From positions 242,598 through 306,597 of the forward strand of contig LMAJ01000007.1 of the NCBI GenBank assembly GCA_001507425.1: a DNA stretch of 64,000 nt, written 5' to 3'. The stretch is from Flavobacteriaceae bacterium CRH. Its GTDB lineage: Bacteria; Bacteroidota; Bacteroidia; Flavobacteriales; Flavobacteriaceae. The notes beneath the pieces were generated by a model that saw nothing but the letters and a program-made list of their open reading frames with translations, made no database searches and had not been told where the DNA came from. This document shows positions 56,881-64,000 of the stretch, in pieces; position 1 is the stretch's first letter; every line of letters begins with the position of its first letter. The position numbers and the translations under genes are program-made.

Positions 56881-56962
56881 AATATTATTTTAGATTTAAG
56901 ATTTAAGACTTTAGACTTTAGATTATCGATTAAACAACTAAACAGTTAACCGATTAAACTTT

Positions 56963-57244
56963 TTATACTCCTGACGTATTAATTTGTTTGATATATTCCG
57001 CTTTAAGCGTTTGAGGAAATAAGTGTGAGATATTGCAGTGACGTACTTCCATAAAAGAAGAAACGGAGAAAACATACACATTAGAAATGGCATTTTTAGT
57101 TTCGATGCTTCCGCTAATAAACAGGCGCTCAGCAAGTGCGAGACATTTTTTTGCACGAACGATGTTTCCGGAAATAATTGATTTTTTAGTTATCTCGGCA
57201 AAGCGCTCGGCTTGTTTGTAGATTGAGGTGACTTGATTTTTCAT
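56963..57244 (-). CDS. Small helical protein at the head of the kdp cluster
   Basis: Soluble 93-aa protein, mostly helical, with KSIISGNIVRAKKCLALAERLF, SSFMEVRHCNISHLFPQTLKAEY and the end YIKQINTSGV. It recalls the DUF7674 family found in Bacteroidota (from memory, moderate doubt). It is the first gene before the two tiny peptides and kdpA on the same strand, with AAGGAGGAAG upstream of its start. A role in K+ control is only suggested by position. Confidence 0.65.
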   Translation of the reverse strand: MKNQVTSIYKQAERFAEITKKSIISGNIVRAKKCLALAERLFISGSIETKNAISNVYVFSVSSFMEVRHCNISHLFPQTLKAEYIKQINTSGV

Positions 57245-57416
57245 GAGAATGAATTTTTATGTTCTTCCTCCTTATGCCAAAATATGTTCCGAAAAATTCA
57301 AGATGTAGCTAAAGTGCTGTAAATAAAATAAATATGGTTTCGTGCCGAAAATTAGGCATAAAAAAAGCCTATCAAAATGATAAGCTTTTATTGAAATGAT
57401 AGGGTTTGCTTCGTTT

Positions 57417-57513
57417 CCTGCAAGGTTTTTAAAACCTTGTAGGTATTCTATTTAAAGTGCAAAATATTCAGATTCTTAGAATTAGACCTACAAGGTTTTG
57501 AAAACCTTGCAGG
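57417..57513. repeat. Inverted CCTGCAAGGTTTT repeat pair
   Basis: CCTGCAAGGTTTTT...CCTTGTAGGT (57417-57444) and ACCTACAAGGTTTTG...CCTTGCAGG (57486-57513) are near-exact reverse complements and each is itself a palindrome. They lie between the regulator gene and the kdp head. A weak hairpin at 57366-57390 may be a terminator remnant. Confidence 0.8.
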
Positions 57514-57521
57514 ATCGCAGT

Positions 57522-58862
57522 TTATAAACCGTATTCCTCAAGTTTTCTATACAAAGTCGCAATTCCAATTTCGAGTAATCTTGCTGTTTCTGCTTTGTTA
57601 CCTTTTGTATAATTTAAAACCTTCTGAATATGCAGTTTCTCAATACTCTGCATAGAGAAAGCCGACATCGATTTAGTATTTTTTTCGGTTTGATGCTGCA
57701 TTTCATAAGGCAAAATATCTGAAGTTAAAGTATCGCCGTTACTCAAAATAACCGATCTTTCGATAATATTTTTAAGTTCGCGGATATTTCCCGGCCAGGA
57801 ATAATTTTCTAATTTCTGTAAAAAATCATCAGCTATATTTAAGGTTTTTTTATTCGTTTTCTCCGAGAATTGTTTAACGAAATGATTCGTTAATATTGAA
57901 ATATCTTTGATTCTTTCTCGCAACGAAGGCAGTTTTATTTCGAAGATATTCAAACGGAAATACAGATCAGAGCGAAAACGATGTGCTTCACTTTCTTCTT
58001 TTAAATCACGATTTGTGGCGGCAATTAACCTGAAATTTGATTTTTTAGGAGTCGTATCACCAACCGGAATATATTCTGAAGTTTCTAAAACACGTAATAA
58101 TTTGGCTTGAAGATCAATTGGCATTTCTCCAATTTCATCCAGAAATAAAGTGCCACCATTGGCTTCTTCAATAAAACCTTTTTTATCTTTCAAAGCTCCG
58201 GTAAAAGCACCTTGTTTGTGACCAAAAAGCTCGCTTTCAAGAATTTCTTTGCTGAAAGTACTGCAGTTTAAAGCCACAAAAGATTTCCCGACACGATTGC
58301 TGTTTTCATGAATTGCCTGCGCAAAAACTTCTTTTCCCGTTCCGGTTTCGCCAGTAAGTAAAACGGTTGAATCTGTTTTCGCAACTTTTTGTGCCAAATC
58401 TATAACTTGTTCAATTCCTTTCGATTTTCCAATTATGGTGCTGAAAGAATATTTGTCATTGATACGTTTTTCAAGCTGCTGTACTTTCTTTTGCAATTGC
58501 ACTTTTTCGACAGCTTTATATAAAAGCGGAATAATTTTGTCGTTATCGTCACCTTTTACAATATAATCGAAAGCACCATTTTTCATCGCCTGAACGCCAT
58601 CCGGAATATTTCCGAAAGCGGTCAATAAAATAACTTCCGTCATCGGAAAACTTCCTTTTATATTCTGAAGAAAATCGACACTATTTCCGTCAGGCAATTT
58701 TACATCGCATAAAACGACATCAATATCCGTTTGTTCTAATTTCTTAAACCCCGATTTTAAATCTTTAGCTTCAATAACTTCAAATCCTTCTGATTTTATA
58801 ATGCGCGCGAGCAGACTTCTAAGTTTTTCTTCGTCGTCTATAATTAAAATTTTGTGTGTCAT
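57522..58862 (-). CDS. NtrC-type sigma-54-dependent response regulator
   Basis: Transcription activator of 446 aa: receiver domain (1-120, phospho-acceptor Asp53 in LCDVKLP), AAA+ domain with Walker A GETGTGKE (171-178), GAFTGA loop (218-223), Walker B LDEIGEMP, and a Fis-type HTH at the C-terminus (KGNKAETARLLEIGIATLYRKLEEYGL). It precedes the kdp genes on the same strand. As there is no KdpE, it likely controls kdp; its partner kinase is probably the HAMP-PAS kinase at 47106. A divergent sigma-54 activator lies 374 nt away. Confidence 0.93.
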   Translation of the reverse strand: MTHKILIIDDEEKLRSLLARIIKSEGFEVIEAKDLKSGFKKLEQTDIDVVLCDVKLPDGNSVDFLQNIKGSFPMTEVILLTAFGNIPDGVQAMKNGAFDYIVKGDDNDKIIPLLYKAVEKVQLQKKVQQLEKRINDKYSFSTIIGKSKGIEQVIDLAQKVAKTDSTVLLTGETGTGKEVFAQAIHENSNRVGKSFVALNCSTFSKEILESELFGHKQGAFTGALKDKKGFIEEANGGTLFLDEIGEMPIDLQAKLLRVLETSEYIPVGDTTPKKSNFRLIAATNRDLKEESEAHRFRSDLYFRLNIFEIKLPSLRERIKDISILTNHFVKQFSEKTNKKTLNIADDFLQKLENYSWPGNIRELKNIIERSVILSNGDTLTSDILPYEMQHQTEKNTKSMSAFSMQSIEKLHIQKVLNYTKGNKAETARLLEIGIATLYRKLEEYGL

Positions 58863-59236
58863 TTGAAAAAGCTAAATCGAAAGTTGTTTTTTGAAGTACA
58901 AATTTAGGTTTTAAATCATTTGTCTTTTTTGATTTGGAGGAAATTCTTGCGAAAATTCAATTTTTTAAATAGTTACTTTTTTTTAGAATAATCAAAAAGA
59001 ATAAAATTAGAAATAAGACAGAGGATAAACTTAATTTGATAATTTACTTATAATTAAGTTTTTGGAAAAATTATAGCTAAATAAAAACATGTTGTTGTTG
59101 AAAAAATATCAGGAAAATACAGAAAAAAGTCATTTTTAATGATTTAAATTAGAAGAAAATGCTGTTTTAATTCTAATAATTAACTAATTTTATACCAATA
59201 TTTTAGATAAGTTATAATACTAAAAATACCACAATT
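58863..59236. other. AT-rich divergent intergenic region
   Basis: Gap between two divergent sigma-54 activator genes. Very AT-rich with no gene, no TAnnTTTG box, no terminator hairpin and no GG-N10-GC sigma-54 site that I could see. Confidence 0.5.
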
Positions 59237-61219
59237 ATGAAAACGGCTTTCGGCGAAATCAATAATTCATCTGAAACAACATTTAAGAAACGAATTTTAA
59301 TTGTTGAGGATCAATTTATTGAAGCACATGATTTGCAATTAATCCTCGAAAAAGCAAATTATGAAGTAACCGGAATTGCACGTTCTGTAGATCAGGCTTT
59401 GGAGCAAATTCAAAAAGAAAAACCTGATTTAGTATTTGTAGATATTATGCTAAAAGGAACCAGAAACGGAATAGATCTTGCACAAATTCTGAAAGAAAGC
59501 CATATGGGGTTTATATATATATCTGCAAATTCCAGCAAACGAATTTTAGATCAGGCCAAAACCACACAACCTTACGGATTTATCGTAAAACCCTTTAGAG
59601 ATCAGGATGTTTTGACCACGCTCGAAATTGCTTTTTATCGTCAGCAATACAGTTTAGAATCGCAATTATTGCAGCAATTGCAATTGCAGAATGATATTAC
59701 TGAAATTGTAAACGCAAATTTAAAAGAGGAGGAAAGCTTGCTTTTGCTGGCAAAAAAAATGCAGACTTTTATCTCCTTCGATTATCTGGAAGTAGGTTTT
59801 GCCAATACAACACATTACGCCAATCTGGGTATTATGCGTAAAAATATTGATGATTATCAAATTATAAGCCCGGAGAAATTTTCTAAAATTGCTGATATTT
59901 CTGTAAAAGAATTAAATGAAACCTATAAAAAGTCAAAAACAGACATAGAACCTGTTATTTATAGTGAAGAAAATCTCATCAATAATTTTCAGGTTTCGCC
60001 AATAAAAGGTTTAATTTCCCATAACTTCGGAATCAAGTCTTATTTGGTTTTTCCAATTTCAATTGCAGCAATCCAAAAGTTTTACATCACATTTTACAGC
60101 CGAAATTTTAATGTTTATTCAGCAGATAATTTAAAATTGTTATCAAATCTGGAAAATAATTTTATTCAGCTTATTAATAAAATGCACTCTCTTGAAGTTT
60201 TAAACCCTGATCAAAACATTAGAAAAGAACCAATATCTAAGAACTTAAATTCAGAGAAAGAGATGGTTGGTTTTGAGGGGATTATTGGAAATAGTACACA
60301 AATGATGACCGTTTTTAATTATATTAGAAAAGTCGCCCCTTCAGATACATCAGTTTTAGTTTTAGGCGAAAGCGGAACCGGAAAAGAAAAAATAGCACAA
60401 AGTATTCATGCATTGTCTCCTCGAAAAGACAAACCTTTAGTCATTATAAACTGTGGAGCGATTCCGGAAAATCTGGCAGAATCATTACTTTTTGGACATG
60501 AAAAAGGAGCTTTTACGGGAGCATTAGATAAACGCATTGGCAAATTTGAATTGGCAGATGGAGGAACTATTTTTTTAGATGAAATAGGAGAGATGCCCAT
60601 GGAACTTCAGGTAAAATTATTACGGGTTTTGCAGGAAAGAGAAATCGAGCGCATTGGCGGAAAATCGCCAATGAAAATTGATGTCAGGATTATTGCAGCA
60701 ACCAATAAAGACTTAGAAGAAGAAGTCGCAGCCGGAAGATTTAGAATGGACTTATATTATCGTTTGCATGTTTTTCCGATTATGGTACCGCCATTAAAAA
60801 AACGAAAAGGTGATATTCCTGAATTGGCGAACCATTTTATAAAAATATATAGCGAAAAAATGGGGCGCAAATCACCTGTACTTTCCGAAAATGCATTAGA
60901 ACAAATAATCAATTACAACTGGCCGGGAAATATAAGAGAACTTGAGCACGTAATGCAACGTACAATTTTGCTAACCGACGGAAATATTATAAAAGAAATC
61001 GAAATTTCGGCATCATCAAAAATGCATGCTGAAAATGCAGCAGAATCATTTTCAATCAAAACAATTCTTGAAAACGAACGCGATTATATTTTATATATTC
61101 TGAAAAAATGTAACGGAAAAATATCAGGAAGTGGCGGAGCTGCAGAGATCTTAGACATTCATCCTTCAACCTTAAATTCTAAAATTAAAAAATTAGAGAT
61201 CAAACGCGAGTTAAATTAA
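59237..61219 (+). CDS. Sigma-54-dependent regulator with receiver and GAF-like domain
   Basis: Protein of 660 aa: receiver domain (about 18-135, phospho-acceptor Asp69 in VFVDIML, Lys118 in IVKPF), a middle domain (about 155-320) that looks like a GAF sensor, AAA+ domain (about 345-585; Walker A GESGTGKE 377-384, GAFTGA 424-429, LDEIGEMP), and a C-terminal Fis-type HTH ([23 protein letters not shown]). The extra middle domain separates it from ordinary NtrC proteins. No kinase is adjacent. Target genes are unknown; the next gene is a deacetylase-like protein 96 nt downstream. Confidence 0.9.
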   Translation: MKTAFGEINNSSETTFKKRILIVEDQFIEAHDLQLILEKANYEVTGIARSVDQALEQIQKEKPDLVFVDIMLKGTRNGIDLAQILKESHMGFIYISANSSKRILDQAKTTQPYGFIVKPFRDQDVLTTLEIAFYRQQYSLESQLLQQLQLQNDITEIVNANLKEEESLLLLAKKMQTFISFDYLEVGFANTTHYANLGIMRKNIDDYQIISPEKFSKIADISVKELNETYKKSKTDIEPVIYSEENLINNFQVSPIKGLISHNFGIKSYLVFPISIAAIQKFYITFYSRNFNVYSADNLKLLSNLENNFIQLINKMHSLEVLNPDQNIRKEPISKNLNSEKEMVGFEGIIGNSTQMMTVFNYIRKVAPSDTSVLVLGESGTGKEKIAQSIHALSPRKDKPLVIINCGAIPENLAESLLFGHEKGAFTGALDKRIGKFELADGGTIFLDEIGEMPMELQVKLLRVLQEREIERIGGKSPMKIDVRIIAATNKDLEEEVAAGRFRMDLYYRLHVFPIMVPPLKKRKGDIPELANHFIKIYSEKMGRKSPVLSENALEQIINYNWPGNIRELEHVMQRTILLTDGNIIKEIEISASSKMHAENAAESFSIKTILENERDYILYILKKCNGKISGSGGAAEILDIHPSTLNSKIKKLEIKRELN

Positions 61220-61256
61220 GAAACCTTCTCTATCCGGTCTGCAATAAATAATGCCA

Positions 61257-61293
61257 CTTTTTGCAATCTGATTGTCAAAGAAATGTATCTTTA
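61257..61293 (+). promoter_or_regulatory. Possible promoter of the deacetylase-like gene
   Basis: TTTTTG (61258-61263) and TATCTTTA (61286-61293) are 22 nt apart, one base away from the TTG-N17-23-TAnnTTTG consensus, 23 nt before the start codon. Confidence 0.4.
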
Positions 61294-61315
61294 AAACTCT
61301 AAATCAGATATTTTA

Positions 61316-62371
61316 ATGAAAATACCACAATCAGGAACGAAAGCATTTTTATTCGCATTTGCTTTAATACTTAATTTTACATCGCTTTGTTTTTCGAATA
61401 ATTCAAATGTCAAAACAGATTCTGTAAAATCAAAAACCATATCATTTAAAATAAAATTAAAAGCAGCTGGTAAAATCACAGTTGAACCTTCAGCATTAAA
61501 ATTCAACAAACATTTAGCCTACAGTTTTACCGTTGACGATGGATATCGATCTGCTTATTTAACAGCTTTTCCATTATTTAACGGAGGAAAAATAAGCGGG
61601 CCAATGATCAATGAATGGAAAAATGATCAGGGCGGAGACGGAACAAACGCAAAAGGACTTTTTTATTCTGATGGATTTGGAAATAAAATCCCTTTTAAAT
61701 TAGGTTTAGCAATTAATGGAAGTACAATTGGAGATTTTTCGGCTTTTCGAGGACATCTTTCGTGGGCAGAAGTAAAGGAAATGTATGAGGCAGGTTGGGA
61801 TGTTTTGAATCACGGTTTTCATCATGCAACCAAACACGGAACTAATTTTTTGGCAGAAGTAACAGAAAATGCAGCATCAATAAAACAAAATTTAGGATTT
61901 ACAATGTCACATTTTGTTGTTCCTGGCGGAGAAAGTGATCCCGGATATCAGCTGGAATATGAAAAAGATGCACTGGCAAACGGTTCTTTTTCCGTTGCAT
62001 CCTATCTAGGATCTGGACCCGTAATCGATGTAAAAGAAAAAGTAAATCTCGATAAAATGATTTATGCAAGAACTTTTGTTCAAAGTTCAAAAGATACAAT
62101 TGGCTTTAAAACAATGGATCGCTTTTTAGCAACTTTCGATTCCATAGCTAAATTATCAAACCCTATTTGGTATAACGAATTCACGCACGGAGTAGGAAAT
62201 GGAAATCTTTGGAATCTAAGTATGCGCTTTCCGGATTTTAAATATTATATGACAGCCATTGCTAAAAAGTATGGCTCCAAAGGAAATGATTCAATTTGGA
62301 TGGCGCCGTGGCAGGAAGTTTACGAATATATTTGGTTAAGGGACAGAATAAAAGTCAATTACTCAAAATAA
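61316..62371 (+). CDS. Polysaccharide deacetylase-like secreted protein (C-terminus frameshifted)
   Basis: Predicted secreted carbohydrate esterase of the NodB class. The 351-aa product has a signal peptide (LFAFALILNFTSLCFS), the first catalytic motif FTVDDGYRSAY (Asp pair), HGFHHATKHG (metal His) and VVPGGESD. The catalytic part looks intact. The frame ends early at IKVNYSK, while the coding sense continues in another frame to 62549; skipping one A in the AAAA run at 62350-62353 joins both parts into about 410 aa. Substrate unknown. Confidence 0.8.
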   Translation: MKIPQSGTKAFLFAFALILNFTSLCFSNNSNVKTDSVKSKTISFKIKLKAAGKITVEPSALKFNKHLAYSFTVDDGYRSAYLTAFPLFNGGKISGPMINEWKNDQGGDGTNAKGLFYSDGFGNKIPFKLGLAINGSTIGDFSAFRGHLSWAEVKEMYEAGWDVLNHGFHHATKHGTNFLAEVTENAASIKQNLGFTMSHFVVPGGESDPGYQLEYEKDALANGSFSVASYLGSGPVIDVKEKVNLDKMIYARTFVQSSKDTIGFKTMDRFLATFDSIAKLSNPIWYNEFTHGVGNGNLWNLSMRFPDFKYYMTAIAKKYGSKGNDSIWMAPWQEVYEYIWLRDRIKVNYSK

Positions 62372-62549
62372 TAAAGAAGGAATTGTAACAATTGAACTTC
62401 CTGAAATCCCTGAAACCTTTCGATATCGCGATATTTCATTAGCAGTTGACACTTCTTCAAAATTTGAAATAGAATCAAATTCACCAGATTTCAAGATTTC
62501 CAGCGACGGAAAAACAACTCATAAACTCATTTATATAAAATTGAAATAA
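62352..62549 (+). pseudogene. Out-of-frame 3' part of the deacetylase-like gene
   Basis: This frame has no start codon but reads 65 codons of protein-like sequence (KEGIVTIELPEIPETFRYRD; FKISSDGKTTHKLIYIKLK) to a TAA. It lies in the +1 frame relative to the upstream gene and overlaps its end. It looks like a small beta-strand C-terminal domain lost by a one-base insertion, or a sequencing error. Confidence 0.75.
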
Positions 62550-62618
62550 AACATTTGTAGGGACAAATATTATAATTCAATTAACATTGAAAAGCAAAAG
62601 ACATCTCTATAAATGAAT

Positions 62619-62626
62619 TAATTTTG
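62619..62626 (+). promoter_or_regulatory. Possible promoter of the monooxygenase gene (-7 element)
   Basis: TAATTTTG matches TAnnTTTG 19 nt before the start codon. The nearest TTG (62587-62589) is 29 nt away, so the -33 part is not convincing. Confidence 0.35.
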
Positions 62627-62644
62627 TGTAAATTAAAAAATTAC

Positions 62645-63646
62645 ATGAAAAACCCAATTTCAATCTCCATATTAGAATTAGCTATCATTACCCAGAATAG
62701 CAATGCAACAGAAACATTTCAAAAAACAAAAGAGATAGCGCAACTCGCAGATCAATTAGATTATAAGCGATTTTGGCTCGCCGAGCATCATAACATGGCA
62801 CATGTTGCCAGTTCAGCAACCGTAGTCTTAATTGGTTTTATCGCCAGTCAGACAAAAAACATCCGAGTAGGTTCAGGAGGAATCATGTTACCGAATCATT
62901 CTCCTTTGATAGTAGCCGAACAATTCGGAACATTAGAAACGCTTTACCCAAACCGAATCGATCTTGGATTAGGAAGAGCTCCAGGAACAGATCAGCCAAC
63001 TGCCGAAGCAATCCGAAAAGACTTTTTTGAACAAGCACAACGTTTTCCGGCAAATGTAACCAAGCTTCAGGATTACTTTTCAGCCGAAAATGCAACCGCA
63101 AAAGTACGTGCATTCCCAGCCGAAGGTACAAATGTCCCTATCTGGATTTTAGGGTCAAGTATGGAAAGCGCCGCTCTTGCTGCAGCCTATGGCTTACCTT
63201 ATGCATTCGCCGGACATTTTGCACCACGCCAAATGATACAAGCTTTTGAGTTCTACCGCGAAAACTTTCAGGCATCAGATGTTTTAGACAAGCCAAAAAC
63301 GATGGCCTGCGTTAATATAGTTGCCGCAGATACAAACGAAGAAGCAGAACTTCTATCCACGAGCTTATATCAAATGTTCCTGAATTTAATTCGCGGTTAT
63401 CGTAAAGGTTTACAACCTCCGGTTCCGTCTTTAGACGATATCATGAGCGAAGAAGAACGTTTTCATGTCGATCAAATGACCGCATGTACCTTTACAGGAA
63501 GCAAAGAGCAATTAGCAATAGATCTTAAAAAATTTATCGACTACTCCTGTGTAGACGAATTAATGGCAACAAGTCCAATTTTCGATCATCAAGCCAAACT
63601 AAAAAGCATTCAGATTACCAAACAGGTAATTGATAGTTTAAATTAA
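62645..63646 (+). CDS. Luciferase-like flavin-dependent monooxygenase
   Basis: LLM-class flavin oxidoreductase of 333 aa with an expected TIM-barrel fold. Motifs: ISISILELAIITQNS, RFWLAEHHNMAHVASSATVVLIGFIASQTKNIRVGSGGIMLPNHSPLIVAEQ in sections, and LGLGRAPGTDQPTAEAIR, the MsnO8/YhbW-like signature. It uses reduced FMN and O2 on an unknown substrate. The ATG at 62645 is chosen because the conserved start (MKNPISISILEL) begins there. It is followed by a terminator. Confidence 0.92.
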   Translation: MKNPISISILELAIITQNSNATETFQKTKEIAQLADQLDYKRFWLAEHHNMAHVASSATVVLIGFIASQTKNIRVGSGGIMLPNHSPLIVAEQFGTLETLYPNRIDLGLGRAPGTDQPTAEAIRKDFFEQAQRFPANVTKLQDYFSAENATAKVRAFPAEGTNVPIWILGSSMESAALAAAYGLPYAFAGHFAPRQMIQAFEFYRENFQASDVLDKPKTMACVNIVAADTNEEAELLSTSLYQMFLNLIRGYRKGLQPPVPSLDDIMSEEERFHVDQMTACTFTGSKEQLAIDLKKFIDYSCVDELMATSPIFDHQAKLKSIQITKQVIDSLN

Positions 63647-63705
63647 AGTATACATATATAAGTAGAAATTCACACTCCTATATATAAGGAAGATTTCATT
63701 CCCGT

Positions 63706-63740
63706 AACCCGACAGTTTTTCAAAACCTGTCGGGTTTATT
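63706..63740 (+). terminator. Terminator after the monooxygenase gene
   Basis: AACCCGACAG (63706-63715) pairs with CTGTCGGGTT (63727-63736), with a T-rich stretch after it. Confidence 0.8.
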
Positions 63741-64000
63741 TTTTGCTACTTATATATAAGAAGGAAATCAGCCTATAATATATAAGAGTTACGATTTGTC
63801 ATGCTTAGCGAAGTCGAAGCCCATATGAGCAACAGTTTTGGAATTTGGAATTTTCAAAATTTGGGATTTGGATTTAATAAGGAGCTATTTCCCGCTATCC
63901 GTTCCAATCTTTTGTGCCGAACCCCGGCACAAAAGGATTTCCACTACTATCGGGGCTAGGGCAGTAGTTTTCATAAGAAGCATTCTTAATATATAGTATA
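63741..64000. other. Repeat-bearing end of window
   Basis: No gene. It holds a GTCATGCTTAGCGAAGTCGA motif near 63798, common in Bacteroidota intergenic repeats, and the Flavo-1-like element 63879-63962. Confidence 0.6.
63879..63962 (+). repeat. Flavo-1-like structured repeat
   Basis: Third and clearest copy: GGAGCTATTTCCCGCTATCC on the left, the ATCTTTTGTGCC / GGCACAAAAGGAT hairpin in the middle, CTACTATCGGGGCTAGGG on the right. It agrees with 51467-51547 at nearly all positions. Function unknown. Confidence 0.78.

Noticed and set aside
57276..57292. Possible sigma-54 promoter before the kdp cluster head (minus strand, CGGAAC-N5-TTGG)
   Set aside because: The spacing fits -24/-12, but the -12 dinucleotide is GG and not GC, and a Shine-Dalgarno-like AGGAGG lies between it and the expected start. 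Another near-match with CGGCACGA at about 57342 lacks the -12 part.
1..64000. CRISPR array, prophage, insertion sequence or rRNA operon
   Set aside because: No regularly spaced identical direct repeats, no phage structural or transposase genes and no rRNA sequence were seen. The Xer gene at the left edge is a housekeeping-type recombinase, not a sign of an integrated element.

Overview
The window is a chromosomal segment of a low-GC member of the Bacteroidota, almost certainly a Flavobacterium-like species. The evidence is the AT-rich sequence, Bacteroidota-type promoters (TTG, 17-23 nt, TAnnTTTG), family members typical of Flavobacteriaceae (RpoB of 1270 aa, RpoC of 1436 aa, a DUF3467 gene after rpoC, tandem aconitases, an XrtN-type exosortase, a split KdpD) and many palindromic intergenic repeats. 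I see no rRNA, CRISPR array, insertion sequence or prophage.

Region 1 (1-15.1 kb) is the core translation/transcription block: the 3' part of a Xer recombinase, hpf, tRNA-Thr(TGT), tRNA-Tyr, tRNA-Thr(GGT), tuf, tRNA-Trp, secE, nusG, rplK, rplA, rplJ, rplL, rpoB, rpoC and a DUF3467 gene. The order matches the classic bacterial tufB-rpoBC region, but the tRNA-Gly of E. coli is absent. Hairpins sit between nusG and rplK, rplJ and rplL, rplL and rpoB, and rpoB and rpoC.

Region 2 (15.1-33.2 kb) holds a membrane protein with an N-terminal cysteine motif, prfC, a secreted GH13 alpha-amylase lipoprotein, a SurA-like foldase, a MoxR ATPase, then on the minus strand a two-gene exosortase system: a VIT-domain protein ending in a VPEPHEW sorting signal, translationally coupled to its own exosortase. 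Next come two non-homologous aconitases in tandem (AcnB type, then mitochondrial type) and a LysM-NlpC/P60 cell-wall hydrolase.

Region 3 (33.2-46.8 kb) has a histidine kinase/response regulator pair, small hypothetical genes, a voltage-gated-type K+ channel, an amino-acid permease, and a DNA-repair group: DUF1810, AlkB-like dioxygenase, exonuclease III, an exonuclease/GIY-YIG fusion, UmuC, UmuD and a divergent self-cleaving XRE-S24 regulator. A repeated T6GTAyATT element overlaps the -7 boxes of both divergent umuD and regulator promoters. A PAP2 phosphatase follows.

Region 4 (47.1-58.9 kb) is a high-affinity potassium uptake (kdp) cluster on the minus strand: an NtrC-type sigma-54 regulator, a small conserved-looking protein, two tiny membrane peptides (one is KdpF), kdpA, kdpB, kdpC, an outer-membrane porin, a truncated KdpD sensor (ATPase plus USP domains only) and a separate HAMP-PAS histidine kinase. 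There is no KdpE; the sigma-54 regulator is the likely replacement.

Region 5 (59.2-64 kb) has a second sigma-54 activator (REC-GAF-like-AAA-HTH), a secreted polysaccharide-deacetylase-like protein whose C-terminus is cut off by a one-base frameshift, and a luciferase-like flavin monooxygenase. Accessory intergenic gaps are filled by several unrelated families of inverted repeats, including three copies of a structured element that resembles the flavobacterial Flavo-1 RNA motif.
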